Source of the DNA: Anaerostipes caccae L1-92
Lineage (GTDB): Bacteria > Bacillota > Clostridia > Lachnospirales > Lachnospiraceae
Length of the DNA: 64,000 nt
Assembly: GCF_014467075.1 (NCBI RefSeq)
Contig: NZ_AP023027.1
Location: 2,545,501-2,609,500, forward strand
Reading direction: 5' to 3'
Position numbers and translations under genes: made by a program. The first letter of the stretch is position 1. Each line of letters opens with the position of its first letter. This document shows, in pieces, positions 1 to 9,604 of the stretch. A model generated the notes under the pieces. The model had not been told where the DNA came from and made no database searches. It worked only from the letters and a program-made list of their open reading frames with translations.

Positions 1-1006
1 GCTTCAGGTCATCTCTGATGCAGTACTCAAGCATGGCATAATCAACGGAGCTGTGACTCTTAGCCACACCGACCAGCTCCATAAACCTGCGGATGGATTC
101 CGGAGTATATCCACGGCGTCTCAGTGCAGACAGCGTCACAAGCCTCGGATCATCCCAGCCGTCCACGATTCCGTCATCCACCAGCTTCTTGATATAGCGT
201 TTTCCCGTGACTACATTGGTAAGATAAAGTTTTGCAAACTCAATCTGCTTCGGCGGATGTACAAACTCGCACTCTTTTACAACCCAGTCATATAGCGGCC
301 TGTGATCCTCAAACTCCAGTGTACAGATGGAATGAGTCACGCCTTCAAAGGCATCCTCCAGCGGATGCGCAAAATCATACATCGGATAAATGCACCAATC
401 GTCACCTGTATTGTGATGTTCCATTCTGGCAATACGGTAAAGGATCGGGTCCCTCATGTTCATATTACCGGAAGTCATATCAATCTTAGCCCTGAGCACC
501 TTGCTTCCGTCTTCAAACTCTCCATTTTTCATTGCGCGGAATAATGCAAGGTTTTCTTCCGGTGTACGGTCTCTGTACGGACTGTTTTTTCCCGGTTCCG
601 TCAGCGTTCCCCTGTATTCCCGGATCTCCTCCGGCGTCAGGTCGCACACGTAGGCCTTTCCTTTCTTGATCAGGAACTCTGCACATTCATACATACGGTC
701 AAAATAATTGGATGCAAAATAAATCGTCTGGTCATAATCTGCTCCAAGCCACTCCACATCCTCTTTGATCGAATCTACATACTCGGTCTTTTCCTTCGTC
801 GGATTCGTATCGTCAAACCGGAAATGAAAATCTCCGCCGTACTCTTTCGCCAGTCCATAGTTTAAAAGGATTGATTTGGCATGTCCGATATGCAGGTAGC
901 CGTTTGGCTCCGGCGGGAACCTGGTCACAATTTTTTCGTATTTCCCTTCTTTCAGATCTTCTTCAATGATCTGTTCTATAAAATTTTTTGAGATCGCCTC
1001 TTCCAT
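1..1006 (-). CDS. glnS: Glutaminyl-tRNA synthetase, N-terminal part (runs off window)
   Basis: Class I aminoacyl-tRNA synthetase that charges tRNA(Gln) with glutamine in the cytoplasm. About 335 codons are visible; the 3' end lies outside the window. The start [12 protein letters not shown] is an ATG at 1004-1006. Residues 31-42 read [12 protein letters not shown], the class I HIGH signature in the form typical of GlnRS/GluRS, followed by [39 protein letters not shown] is the GlnRS rather than bacterial GluRS pattern. The KMSKS loop and anticodon-binding domain are not visible. It lies downstream of radA on the same strand with a gap of about 54 nt and no clear terminator between them. Many Firmicutes lack GlnRS and use the GatCAB route, so its presence has some taxonomic value. 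Confidence 0.95.
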   Translation of the reverse strand, partial: MEEAISKNFIEQIIEEDLKEGKYEKIVTRFPPEPNGYLHIGHAKSILLNYGLAKEYGGDFHFRFDDTNPTKEKTEYVDSIKEDVEWLGADYDQTIYFASNYFDRMYECAEFLIKKGKAYVCDLTPEEIREYRGTLTEPGKNSPYRDRTPEENLALFRAMKNGEFEDGSKVLRAKIDMTSGNMNMRDPILYRIARMEHHNTGDDWCIYPMYDFAHPLEDAFEGVTHSICTLEFEDHRPLYDWVVKECEFVHPPKQIEFAKLYLTNVVTGKRYIKKLVDDGIVDGWDDPRLVTLSALRRRGYTPESIRRFMELVGVAKSHSSVDYAMLEYCIRDDLK

Positions 1007-1060
1007 CGTGTCTCCATTCCTCCATACTTTTCATTATTCTCTAATAATATAAGACATATT

Positions 1061-2416
1061 TTAAATACAATCAAGGGCTTCTCTTACATTTGCGACGCCC
1101 AAAAGCCGCATGTTTGTCCTGATCTTTAAGCTGTCCACATTTGCCTTGGGAAGGATGCAGGTTTTAAATCCAAGCTTTTCCGCCTCTTTGATCCTCTGGT
1201 CTCCCTGGGATACTCTCCGTACCTCGCCTACCAGCCCGACTTCCCCGAAGATGATCGTATCTTCCGGGAGAGGTATGTTTTTATAGCTGGATGCAATGGC
1301 CAGAATAATCCCCAGGTCAATCGCCGGCTCTCCCAGCCTCATGCCTCCGGCCAGGTTCACATAGGCGTCACAGCCGCCCAGCTGGAGACCGACCCTTTTT
1401 TCCAAAACTGCCATAAGAAGATTGACCCTATTATAGTCAATTCCCACCGCTGTTCTCCTCGGCATCTGAAAACTCGTGGGAGAGATCAGTGCCTGAATCT
1501 CGATAAGAATCGGCCTGGTTCCCTCCAGGGAACATACTACCACAGAACCGGAGGCGTCCACAGGGCGCCCGTTCAGCATCATCTTGGACGGATTCTCCAC
1601 CTCTGTAAGACCATCTGCGCACATCTCAAACACACCGATCTCATTTGTGGAGCCGAAGCGGTTCTTCACTCCCCGCAGAATCCGGTATGCCGCCTCCCTC
1701 TCCCCTTCAAAATATAGGACCGTATCCACCATATGCTCCAGTGTCCTGGGCCCTGCCACGACACCTTCCTTTGTCACATGTCCGACAATGAAGACTGCGA
1801 TATTTTCTTCTTTTGCGATCCTCATCATCTGAGCCGTCACTTCCCGGACCTGGGATACACTTCCCGCTGCCGCGGTCAGTTCTTCACTAAACATCGTCTG
1901 GATGGAGTCTATCACGACAAACTCCGGGCGGACTTTGCGGATTCCCTCGAGGATCTCCTCCAGAATCGTCTCACAGAACAGCAGAAGTTCATCCTCAAAT
2001 GCCCCGATCCTCTCTGCACGCATCTTAATCTGATGTGCGGACTCCTCCCCGGAAACATATAAAACTTTCCGCTTTGCATTTACTAAATTCCTGCAGACTT
2101 GGAGCAGCAGAGTAGACTTTCCGATCCCCGGGTCTCCGCCCACTAAAGACAGAGAGCCGGTCACAATTCCTCCTCCGAGAACTCTGTCCAGCTCACCTAT
2201 GCCTGTCGGAATACGTTCCTCACTCTTTATAGAAACCTCTGACATATTCATAGGAGAGGCAGAAGCCCGCCTGGGCTTTGCCCCTCCCTTTTTTGTCACT
2301 GATTGTTTTTCTTCTACAAAGGTATTCCACGATTTGCAGGCCGGACACTGTCCCAGCCACTTGGATGATTCATGTCCGCACTCACTGCAGAAAAAGACGG
2401 TTTTTGCCTTTGCCAT
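1061..2416 (-). CDS. radA: DNA repair protein RadA/Sms
   Basis: RecA-like ATPase that helps process recombination intermediates and branch migration. It has 451 residues, the usual length. An N-terminal zinc finger has Cys10, Cys13, Cys24 and Cys27. Walker A is GGDPGIGKST at residues 93-102. The RadA-specific KNRFG motif follows the ATPase core, and the C-terminal third looks like the Lon-protease-like domain (GGCDAYVNLAGG, GEVGLVGEVR). It starts 15 nt downstream of the 137-residue gene and is probably co-transcribed with clpC. A clpC-radA association is common in Firmicutes. Confidence 0.97.
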   Translation of the reverse strand: MAKAKTVFFCSECGHESSKWLGQCPACKSWNTFVEEKQSVTKKGGAKPRRASASPMNMSEVSIKSEERIPTGIGELDRVLGGGIVTGSLSLVGGDPGIGKSTLLLQVCRNLVNAKRKVLYVSGEESAHQIKMRAERIGAFEDELLLFCETILEEILEGIRKVRPEFVVIDSIQTMFSEELTAAAGSVSQVREVTAQMMRIAKEENIAVFIVGHVTKEGVVAGPRTLEHMVDTVLYFEGEREAAYRILRGVKNRFGSTNEIGVFEMCADGLTEVENPSKMMLNGRPVDASGSVVVCSLEGTRPILIEIQALISPTSFQMPRRTAVGIDYNRVNLLMAVLEKRVGLQLGGCDAYVNLAGGMRLGEPAIDLGIILAIASSYKNIPLPEDTIIFGEVGLVGEVRRVSQGDQRIKEAEKLGFKTCILPKANVDSLKIRTNMRLLGVANVREALDCI

Positions 2417-2431
2417 ATCAGTTCCTGCTCC

Positions 2432-2845
2432 TTACTGTTTCTTCACACGGACCATAGCCGTCATGCCCGGATTCAGTTCCACACTCAGAGTGAGTTTTCC
2501 TCCTAGATTGGCCTTCATGTTTCCAACATTTATATTGTCTATATATACGCGGTATTCCTGTTCAGGCTCCACTTCAAGCGTTACCTGGACATCTTCTGAT
2601 GCCTCGATCTCAAATGCCACTCCGTCTGTTGTTGCAGCAAAATTGTGGACGGCGGAACCCGGTACAGATTCAAAGATCAGCTGTCCGTTTTTGTCCAGCT
2701 TTGTCATTGTCTTGAAGGTTTTCACTTTGTACATATCCCCTTCAAATTCGATCTTGTCCTTTTTGGCTTTCGTATCTAATGTGTAATCTCCGAAGCTTAA
2801 TGTCCCATTTTCTTCGCTGCGAAACAACTCTGTTACCACTGACAT
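2432..2845 (-). CDS. Conserved hypothetical protein between clpC and radA
   Basis: A protein of 137 residues that I do not recognise with certainty. It has no signal peptide or membrane segment and no cysteines. The sequence is acidic and strand-rich (SFGDYTLDTKAKKDKIEFEGDMYKVKT in the N-terminal half, then a C-terminal half ending in LGGKLTLSVELNPGMTAMVRVKKQ), suggesting an all-beta cytoplasmic protein. A ribosome binding site (GAGGAT) precedes the ATG. It lies 56 nt after clpC and 15 nt before radA on the same strand, so it is probably in the same transcript. Its position suggests a link to protein quality control or stress, but that is inference from context only. Confidence 0.8.
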   Translation of the reverse strand: MSVVTELFRSEENGTLSFGDYTLDTKAKKDKIEFEGDMYKVKTFKTMTKLDKNGQLIFESVPGSAVHNFAATTDGVAFEIEASEDVQVTLEVEPEQEYRVYIDNINVGNMKANLGGKLTLSVELNPGMTAMVRVKKQ

Positions 2846-2901
2846 GTTCTTATCCTCCTATTAAATCTGCATTTGTTATTTTATTATATAATATTTGCTG
2901 C

Positions 2902-5364
2902 TTATTTACTAGCATCCTTTATCGAAAAAGTAAGGTTTTTGTCTTTTGCTCCGATCGTAAGCGCTGCTTCGTCCCGAAGCTCACCGCTTAAGATCTTATC
3001 TGCCAGCACATCCTCGATCTCACTCTGGATCACACGGCGCAGCGGTCTTGCACCGTACGTCTCACTGTACCCTTTGTCTGCCAGCAATGAAACGGCATTG
3101 GACGTGATCTTTACCGAGATCCGATGGTTTTTCATCAGCTGTTCCTTTAAATTGTTCAAAAAGAGTTTTGCAATTTCCCGGAGCTCATCTTTCGTCAGCA
3201 TGGTAAATACAATCGTTCCGTCTATTCTGTTCAGGAATTCGGGCTTGAAAATCTGCCGCACCTCCTCCATCACACCCTGAGTCATCTTCTCATGATTCTT
3301 TTCCTTATCGGAAGTTCTGACAAACCCAAGCTGTTTCGGAGAAATGATCCTGGACGCGCCCGCGTTGGAAGTCATAATAAGCACTGTGTTTTTGAAATCG
3401 ACTTTTCTTCCGTTGGAGTCCGTAATATGTCCGTCATCCAGCACCTGAAGCAGGATATTAAATACATCCGGATGCGCTTTTTCAATCTCATCCAGCAGGA
3501 TCACAGAGTATGGATGCCTTCTGACCTGCTCACTCAGCTGTCCTCCTTCTCCGAAACCGACATATCCGGGAGGTGATCCGATGATCTTTGATACGCTGTG
3601 CTTTTCCATGTATTCAGACATGTCTACGCGGATCAGGTCTTCTTCCCTTCCGAACATGGCTTTCGCAAGACTCTTGGAAAGCTCTGTTTTACCCACACCG
3701 GTAGGCCCTAGAAATAAGAAGGAACCGATGGGGCGTTTTGGATCTTTCAGGCCGACCCTGCTGCGCTTTATAGCTCTGGCCACAGCTTCCACGGCCTTAT
3801 CCTGTCCTATCACCTGTTTGTGAAGAATTTTTTCCAGATTCCGAAGTCTCTCCATCTCTCCCTGTTTCAGCTGGTTCACCGGGATCTTGGTCCAAAGAGA
3901 AATGATCTCCTCCACATCTTCCATCTCAATGGAAGGTATCTTCTTCTGCTGGTTTTCCATCCTGCGGTACTTCTTCTCAAGACTTTTGCCGAGTTCCTCT
4001 TTTTTGCTCTTCAGTTCTCTGGCTTTTTCAATCTGCCCGCTGCTGATGTAAGCTTCCATTTCTTTTACAATCTGCTTTTGCTGCTCCTGTTCCTCTTTCA
4101 TATCCGACGGCACTTTCAAAGACTTCATCCGCTTTTTGGCACAGGCCTCGTCCAGAACGTCGATTGCTTTGTCAGGCAGAAACCGGTCGTTGACATACCG
4201 GCAGGAAAGATCCACCGCATAGGAAGTCACCTCTTCAGGAATCAGCACTCTGTGATGAGATTCAAACTTATATTTGAGCCCTTCAAGGATCTTGACTGCT
4301 TCTTTCACCGAAGGCTCCTCCACCAAAATAGACTGAAACCTCCGCACAAGTGCTGCATCCTTCTCAAAGTATTTGGTATATTCCTCGCTGGTTGTAGCCC
4401 CGATCAGCTGAAAGTCTCCCCGTGCGAGAGAGGGCTTCAGGATGTTGGATGCGTCCATGGCTCCCTCAGAACCTCCTGCCCCGATCATCGTGTGAATTTC
4501 GTCAATAAAGAGAATCACTGAAGGATCTTCCGTCACCTCGGAAATAATCTGTTTCATCCGCTCCTCAAACTCCCCCCGGTACTTCGTCCCTGCGATCACT
4601 CTTGTCAGATCCAGAGAGAGCAGTCTCTTATCCTTTAGATTAAGGGGCACGTTACCCTGCACGATCCTCGCAGCCAGCCCTTCAACGATAGCGGTCTTTC
4701 CCACACCCGGGTCTCCGATCAGACAAGGGTTATTTTTGGACCTCCTGCACAATACCTGCATCAGCCGCTCCATCTCGTCTTCTCTTCCGATCATTGGATC
4801 CAGTTCGTCGTCCTTTGCCTTCTGAGTCAGATCTGTGCTGAACTTCTCCAAAATATTTTCTCCGGCTCCGTCTTCCGTGAAATAATCATCAGGTGAACTG
4901 TTGGAAAATTCGTTCTTGGCAGATTTATAATCGATTCCCATTGTCACCAATGTATCAATGAATATGGCATCCACCGGAATCTTTTGCTGTGCCAGCAGCT
5001 GAACCGCTTCATTTTCGCCGTCCTTCAAAACCGCCAGCAGAACATGCTCTGTGCCGAGCACATCACTTCCGTACTTAACTGCCATCTGGGCGGCAAGGCT
5101 TAAAATCTCCTCTGTCCTGGGAGTAAAGGTTTTTACCTTTGTACGCCTCTTTTTTTCTGCAGTACGCGCCTTGAAAGCTTCTGAAAAAATCTCCTCAGAC
5201 ACCCCGTGCATCTTCAGTATCTCACAGGCCAGAGACCCCTTCATTTTAAGCAGTCCAAGCAAAAGAGACAAAGTTTCTATATGTTCTGCTCCAAGCCTCG
5301 CGGATATCTTTCCCGCCTCCTCCAATGCATGGCTTAAATATCTGGTAAGTGGTAATTTTCTCAT
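2902..5364 (-). CDS. clpC: ClpC-type AAA+ unfoldase, ATPase subunit of Clp protease
   Basis: Hexameric unfoldase that feeds proteins to ClpP. It has 820 residues. An N-terminal Clp_N repeat domain occupies about 1-150. The first AAA+ module has Walker A GDPGVGKT at 217-224 and Walker B VILFIDEI near 283-290. A UVR-like coiled middle domain (IEKARELKSKKEELG, about 445-460) marks ClpC rather than ClpA or ClpE. The second AAA+ module has Walker A GPTGVGKT at 553-560. Start ATG with AGGAGG upstream, 9 nt after the GntR gene stop. The usual Firmicutes neighbours ctsR, mcsA and mcsB are absent; a GntR-family regulator takes the upstream slot. Confidence 0.96.
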   Translation of the reverse strand: MRKLPLTRYLSHALEEAGKISARLGAEHIETLSLLLGLLKMKGSLACEILKMHGVSEEIFSEAFKARTAEKKRRTKVKTFTPRTEEILSLAAQMAVKYGSDVLGTEHVLLAVLKDGENEAVQLLAQQKIPVDAIFIDTLVTMGIDYKSAKNEFSNSSPDDYFTEDGAGENILEKFSTDLTQKAKDDELDPMIGREDEMERLMQVLCRRSKNNPCLIGDPGVGKTAIVEGLAARIVQGNVPLNLKDKRLLSLDLTRVIAGTKYRGEFEERMKQIISEVTEDPSVILFIDEIHTMIGAGGSEGAMDASNILKPSLARGDFQLIGATTSEEYTKYFEKDAALVRRFQSILVEEPSVKEAVKILEGLKYKFESHHRVLIPEEVTSYAVDLSCRYVNDRFLPDKAIDVLDEACAKKRMKSLKVPSDMKEEQEQQKQIVKEMEAYISSGQIEKARELKSKKEELGKSLEKKYRRMENQQKKIPSIEMEDVEEIISLWTKIPVNQLKQGEMERLRNLEKILHKQVIGQDKAVEAVARAIKRSRVGLKDPKRPIGSFLFLGPTGVGKTELSKSLAKAMFGREEDLIRVDMSEYMEKHSVSKIIGSPPGYVGFGEGGQLSEQVRRHPYSVILLDEIEKAHPDVFNILLQVLDDGHITDSNGRKVDFKNTVLIMTSNAGASRIISPKQLGFVRTSDKEKNHEKMTQGVMEEVRQIFKPEFLNRIDGTIVFTMLTKDELREIAKLFLNNLKEQLMKNHRISVKITSNAVSLLADKGYSETYGARPLRRVIQSEIEDVLADKILSGELRDEAALTIGAKDKNLTFSIKDASK

Positions 5365-5373
5365 TCTGTCCTC

Positions 5374-5757
5374 CTAATTTCTGTCAAGCTGTCCATATAC
5401 GTGGCCGATCAGCTGATATAATTCTTCTCTCGTCACACCCTTGCAGATGGCCTGCGCCACCAAAATCTGAAGGCTCTCTTCCAATTCCTCCAGCTGCTTT
5501 GCCTTTTCATTGGCATCCACGCTTACGACTGCGCCTTTCCTCCGGTCCAGCTTCAAATAGCCTTCTTCTCTTAATATAGCATATGCTTTATTTACCGTAT
5601 GCATGTTTACTCCTAAGATTTGTGCCAGCTGGCGCACCGACGGCAGGGACTCGCCATCCTGGATGTCGGAACACGCAATACCAACGATGATCTGGTTTCT
5701 CAGTTGAATATAAATGGCCTGATCGCTGTTAAAATCTACTTCAAGCAGCATATTCAT
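5374..5757 (-). CDS. GntR-family transcriptional regulator, YtrA-like, upstream of clpC
   Basis: DNA-binding repressor-like protein of 127 residues. A GntR winged helix-turn-helix occupies about residues 10-75 (IYIQLRNQIIVGIACSDIQDGE, LPSVRQLAQILGVNMHTVNKAYAILREEGYL). The C-terminal tail of about 50 residues is too short for the large ligand domains of FadR, HutC or MocR types, so it resembles the YtrA subfamily, which usually sits in operons with transporters. Here the following gene is clpC, 9 nt away, which makes the pair an unusual operon. It could be autoregulatory and control clpC in place of CtsR; this is inference. Confidence 0.9.
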   Translation of the reverse strand: MNMLLEVDFNSDQAIYIQLRNQIIVGIACSDIQDGESLPSVRQLAQILGVNMHTVNKAYAILREEGYLKLDRRKGAVVSVDANEKAKQLEELEESLQILVAQAICKGVTREELYQLIGHVYGQLDRN

Positions 5758-5791
5758 CCCTTCCTTCTTTCATATCTTTTGTTATACTTAG

Positions 5792-5818
5792 ACTATAATA
5801 AATAGCACGGAATGTCAA
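5792..5818 (-). promoter_or_regulatory. Possible promoter for gntR-clpC
   Basis: On the minus strand TTGACA (5818-5813) is followed after 15 nt by TATAGT (5797-5792). The spacer is shorter than ideal. It lies between the purD terminator and the GntR gene, where a promoter is needed. The AT-rich inverted repeat CTAT-TTATT-ATAG overlaps the -10 region and could be an operator. Confidence 0.4.
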
Positions 5819-5823
5819 TGTAA

Positions 5824-5870
5824 AAAAATAGAGAAGCAGGGCAGAGAATTTCTTCTCCATCCTGCTTCCC
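5824..5870 (-). terminator. Rho-independent terminator after purD
   Basis: Inverted repeat GAAGCAGG ... CCTGCTTC (5833-5840 and 5861-5868) with inner pairing GAGAA/TTCTC, followed on the minus strand by an uninterrupted T run. It closes the long nucleotide-synthesis gene run. Confidence 0.85.
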
Positions 5871-5882
5871 GAATACAAGTTT

Positions 5883-7154
5883 TTACGCCTCGTCGATAGC
5901 TTTTCCTATGTCATTTCTTTTATATTTGTTTGCAAAATCGATCCATTCTGCGGCCTCGTATGCATTTTTACGGGCAGCTTTCAGGTCACCGCCCTTTGCC
6001 ACGACGCCGAGTACCCGTCCGCCGTTGGTCACGATCTTGTCTCCGTCAAACTTTGTCCCTGCATGGAACACATAGTAGTCATCCTGGTCTTTAAACTTAT
6101 CGAGTCCCTTGATCTCAAAACCCTTCTCATACTTTTCCGGATATCCGTCAGATGCGAGCACCACACAGACTGCCGCATTTTCCTCAAATTCCAGAGTAAC
6201 ATCGGAAAGTTTCCCGTCAATACAGGCTTCCATCACTTCGATCATATCATTTTTCATCCGGGGCAGGACTACCTGCGCCTCCGGATCTCCGAATCTGGCG
6301 TTATATTCCAGTACCTTCGGTCCGTCTTCTGTAAGCATCAGCCCTGTGAACAAAATGCCTGTGAACGGACGCCCTTCGGAAGCCATGGCATCCATCGTCG
6401 GCTGGTATACATATTTTTCACAGAATTCTTCCACTTCTTTCGTGTAGAATGGACTCGGAGAAAAGGTTCCCATACCTCCAGTGTTGAGTCCTTTGTCTCC
6501 GTCTTTGGCACGCTTGTGATCCTGTGCGGAAGTCATGCACCGGATGGTCTTTCCGTCGCAGAAAGCCAATACAGAAACTTCTCTGCCGGTCATAAACTCT
6601 TCGATAACGATCTCATTGCCGGCATCCCCAAACTGTTTGTCCAGCATTAAAGTCTTAACGCCCGCCTTTGCTTCCTCCAGAGTCTCACAGATCAAAACTC
6701 CCTTGCCCAGTGCCAGTCCGTCAGCCTTGAGTACGATCGGCATCTTAACGGTCTCGAGGTAAGCGAGTGCCTGCTCTGGATCGGTGAAATTCTCATAGGA
6801 TGCTGTTGGAATATTGTATTTTTTCATCAGATCTTTGGAAAACGCCTTGGAACCCTCGATGATCGCCGCATTTTTGCGGGGACCGAACACTCTGAGTCCT
6901 TCGGCTTCAAAAGCGTCTACGACACCTCCAACAAGCGGATCATCCATTCCGATGATCGTCAGACCGATTTGTTTTTCCTTTGCGAACGCCACCAGTTTGT
7001 CAAACTCCATGGCTTTGATGTCCACGCACTCTGCAAACTCCGCAATACCCGCGTTCCCAGGAGCACAGTAAATTTTGTCTGCTTTCGGGCTCTTTGCCGC
7101 TGCCCAGGCAATGGCATGTTCACGTCCTCCGCTGCCAACAATCAGTATATCCAT
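5883..7154 (-). CDS. purD: Phosphoribosylamine-glycine ligase (GAR synthetase)
   Basis: Joins phosphoribosylamine and glycine with ATP to give GAR, step 2 of purine synthesis. It has 423 residues, normal length. The N-terminal GSGGREHAIAW is the PurD signature; the ATP-grasp core follows (LKADGLALGKGV, HKRAKDGDKGLNTGGMGTFSP, EYNARFGDPEAQ). It is the last gene of the purM-purN-purD group, 16 nt after purN, and is followed by a strong terminator. Confidence 0.98.
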   Translation of the reverse strand: MDILIVGSGGREHAIAWAAAKSPKADKIYCAPGNAGIAEFAECVDIKAMEFDKLVAFAKEKQIGLTIIGMDDPLVGGVVDAFEAEGLRVFGPRKNAAIIEGSKAFSKDLMKKYNIPTASYENFTDPEQALAYLETVKMPIVLKADGLALGKGVLICETLEEAKAGVKTLMLDKQFGDAGNEIVIEEFMTGREVSVLAFCDGKTIRCMTSAQDHKRAKDGDKGLNTGGMGTFSPSPFYTKEVEEFCEKYVYQPTMDAMASEGRPFTGILFTGLMLTEDGPKVLEYNARFGDPEAQVVLPRMKNDMIEVMEACIDGKLSDVTLEFEENAAVCVVLASDGYPEKYEKGFEIKGLDKFKDQDDYYVFHAGTKFDGDKIVTNGGRVLGVVAKGGDLKAARKNAYEAAEWIDFANKYKRNDIGKAIDEA

Positions 7155-7170
7155 CCTTTTATCCTTTCTT

Positions 7171-7797
7171 TTATTTCTTAATCTTTACATGTCCTTCTGA
7201 AACTGAAACGCTTCCTTCTGCGATCAGATTGATCACCTCAGGAAGGATCACCCACTCCGCCTGTTCCATGATCCGTCTCTGCAGAACTTCCGGTGTGTCA
7301 TCGTCTCTTACCTCTACAGCCTTCTGCATAATGATCGGACCCGTATCCGTACCTTCATCTACAAAATGAACGGTAGCGCCTGAAATTTTGACACCTCTTT
7401 GAAGCGCCTGTTCATGAACTTTCAGTCCATAGCACCCTTTCCCGCAGAAAGACGGAATCAGAGACGGATGAATGTTGATGATCCTGTTTTCAAACTCACG
7501 GATGATTTTATCAGGTATCACTACGAGACATCCGGCCAGCACTACAAGATCAATCTCTCTGCCAGCCAGCTCCTGATAAAGTGCTTCGTTAAACAAATCT
7601 CTGTTCTCAAAATCTTTCGGTGACAGTCCCACTGCCTGGATTCCATGCTTCCTGGCGCGCTCCAGTGCATAGGCCTTTTTATTATTGCTGATCACCACGT
7701 CGATCCGGGCATTGGAAATCCGCCCTTCCTCAATGGCGTCAATTACAGCCTGCAGGTTGGTTCCGCCTCCAGACACTAATACTGCGACTCTTAACAT
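7171..7797 (-). CDS. purN: Phosphoribosylglycinamide formyltransferase (10-formyl-THF dependent)
   Basis: Transfers the formyl group of 10-formyltetrahydrofolate to GAR, step 3 of purine synthesis. It has 208 residues. The N-terminal [10 protein letters not shown] is the phosphate loop. The catalytic residues of the family are present: Asn108 and His110 in [11 protein letters not shown], and Asp151 in the DEGTDTGPI segment. The start overlaps the end of purM by 7 nt, which suggests translational coupling. Confidence 0.98.
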   Translation of the reverse strand: MLRVAVLVSGGGTNLQAVIDAIEEGRISNARIDVVISNNKKAYALERARKHGIQAVGLSPKDFENRDLFNEALYQELAGREIDLVVLAGCLVVIPDKIIREFENRIINIHPSLIPSFCGKGCYGLKVHEQALQRGVKISGATVHFVDEGTDTGPIIMQKAVEVRDDDTPEVLQRRIMEQAEWVILPEVINLIAEGSVSVSEGHVKIKK

Positions 7798-8816
7798 ACC
7801 GTCACACCTTTTTCACCGGCTTTGATCTCACCTACTACAAATGCCGTTTCCCCGGCACGTTCCAGGGCTTCCAGCGTATCGTTGACGCTCTTTTCGTCCA
7901 CAGCCACCATCATGCCGATTCCCATGTTGTATGTATTATACATCATCTTTTCGTCAATATCCCCGGTTTCTGCAAGCAGCTTAAAGATCGCAGGCACTTC
8001 ATATGCGTCCTTGTGGACCACCGCATGGGCCCCGTCCGGAAGCATTCTTGGAATGTTCTCATAAAAACCGCCTCCGGTAATGTGGCTGCAGCCTTTGATT
8101 TCCACACCCGCTTCTTTGATCGCCTTCAGTGCTTTGACATAGATCTTCGTAGGTGCCAGGAGCGCTTCCCCGAGAGTTGTTCCTAATTCTTCATGGTAAG
8201 TCTCCAGTGATTCTTTTGACATATCGAACACTTTGCGCACCAGAGAATATCCGTTGCTGTGGATTCCGGAAGATGCGATGCCGATCAGCACGTCTCCCTC
8301 TTTGATCTCTTTTCCGGTAATCAGATCCTTTTCGTCTACGATACCCACGGCAAAACCTGCCAGATCATACTCATCCTCCGGATAAAATCCCGGCATCTCA
8401 GCGGTCTCCCCGCCGATCAGAGCCGCATCAGACTGCTTACATCCTTCTGCCACTCCGCTTACGATGGTAGCAATCTTCTCCGGAAAGTTTTTTCCGCATG
8501 CGATATAGTCAAGAAAGTATAATGGCTCCCCGCCTGCACACGCGATATCATTGACGCACATCGCCACACAGTCGATTCCGATCGTATCATGCTTATCCAT
8601 AACGAAAGCAAGCTTCAGCTTTGTCCCAACTCCGTCAGTACCGGATACAAGAGTTGGATTTTCCATATCCTTAAACTTCTTTAAAGAAAAAGCCCCGGAA
8701 AATCCTCCGATGTTTGTCAAAACTTCCTCTCTCATTGTGGCCTGTACGTGCTTTTTCATGAGTTCTACGGACTGGTAACCTGCTTCGATATCCACTCCTG
8801 CCTTTTTGTAATCCAT
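7791..8816 (-). CDS. purM: Phosphoribosylformylglycinamidine cyclo-ligase (AIR synthetase)
   Basis: ATP-dependent ring closure of FGAM to AIR, step 5 of purine synthesis. It has 341 residues. Diagnostic segments include [12 protein letters not shown] at the start, [27 protein letters not shown] and [16 protein letters not shown] with an AGGAGG ribosome site. The gap to the amidase gene upstream is 62 nt and holds an imperfect GC-rich hairpin (about 8853-8877) with a poor T tract, so read-through from upstream is likely. Confidence 0.98.
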   Translation of the reverse strand: MDYKKAGVDIEAGYQSVELMKKHVQATMREEVLTNIGGFSGAFSLKKFKDMENPTLVSGTDGVGTKLKLAFVMDKHDTIGIDCVAMCVNDIACAGGEPLYFLDYIACGKNFPEKIATIVSGVAEGCKQSDAALIGGETAEMPGFYPEDEYDLAGFAVGIVDEKDLITGKEIKEGDVLIGIASSGIHSNGYSLVRKVFDMSKESLETYHEELGTTLGEALLAPTKIYVKALKAIKEAGVEIKGCSHITGGGFYENIPRMLPDGAHAVVHKDAYEVPAIFKLLAETGDIDEKMMYNTYNMGIGMMVAVDEKSVNDTLEALERAGETAFVVGEIKAGEKGVTVC

Positions 8817-8878
8817 TTTTATCCTCCTAAAATGTATATCTTTTTAAACTCAGACCCGATCCCCGGGACAGGTCCTGT

Positions 8879-9604
8879 CTATTTTCCAAAATAACTGTCA
8901 ACGCCGTCTGCAATTCCTTTCGCCATCTTTTTCTGAAAAGAACTCTTCTGCATCTTTTTGTCTTCTTTTTTATTCGTCATAAATCCCATTTCGATTAGTG
9001 TCACCGGGACTTTGCTCCAGTTAGTGCCCGTCAGATCATTCCGCCCTGAAAGTCCACGGTTTCTGATCCCGGTAGCTTTGCAGTATTTTTTCAGCACATC
9101 CCCGGACAGCTTCCTGCTGCGTTTGCTCAGCTTTTTTACATAGGGATTCTTCTTGGTCGGGTATAATGCTGAGGCACCGCGTACTCTTTTTCCCGCCGCA
9201 TCTGCATGAAGACGGATACAGATATCGGCGCCGCTTTTATTCACCAGCAGCGCTCTTTTCTTATTACTGATGTTGACATTCTGCTTTCTTCTTACCATGT
9301 AGACTTTATAGCCCCTTTTTTTAAGCTCCTGCTCGAGTCTCTTGGCCACACTGAGGGTCAGCTTTGATTCCGGTACTTTCGTCGCTGCTCCCTGTGTACC
9401 CGATGCCGCTTTTGCTTTCTTCCTCCGGGAACCCGGTCCGATTGGCTCTTTCCTGGTGTCACCCTTTTTCTGATGTCCGGCATCAATCGCCACCGTGATC
9501 TGGCATGTCCCCGCCAGAGTATCCCGATTTTGTAATGCAGTCCCTGCAAGTCCGGCACAAACAGCCGTACATAAAAGTACGGCTGCAAGTCTTTTCTTAT
9601 TCAT
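8879..9604 (-). CDS. Secreted N-acetylmuramoyl-L-alanine amidase (Amidase_3)
   Basis: Zinc-dependent peptidoglycan amidase. With the ATG at 9602-9604 it has 241 residues and begins with a classical signal peptide (MNKKRLAAVLLCTAVCAGLAG). Amidase_3 zinc and catalytic positions are visible: His in AIDAGHQKKG, Glu in PESKLTLSV, His in IRLHADAA and Glu in VTLIEMGFMTNKKED. A linker rich in Lys, Ala and Gly follows the first motif. An upstream TTG at 9628 is possible, but the signal peptide fits the ATG. The start overlaps the end of purE by 8 nt, so a cell-wall hydrolase is embedded in a purine operon. Nothing in the protein suggests a nucleotide role. Confidence 0.92.
   Translation of the reverse strand: MNKKRLAAVLLCTAVCAGLAGTALQNRDTLAGTCQITVAIDAGHQKKGDTRKEPIGPGSRRKKAKAASGTQGAATKVPESKLTLSVAKRLEQELKKRGYKVYMVRRKQNVNISNKKRALLVNKSGADICIRLHADAAGKRVRGASALYPTKKNPYVKKLSKRSRKLSGDVLKKYCKATGIRNRGLSGRNDLTGTNWSKVPVTLIEMGFMTNKKEDKKMQKSSFQKKMAKGIADGVDSYFGK

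Noticed and set aside
53..653. Several plus-strand open frames at the left end
   Set aside because: They are antisense shadows of glnS, whose minus-strand frame is continuous and carries the HIGH motif.
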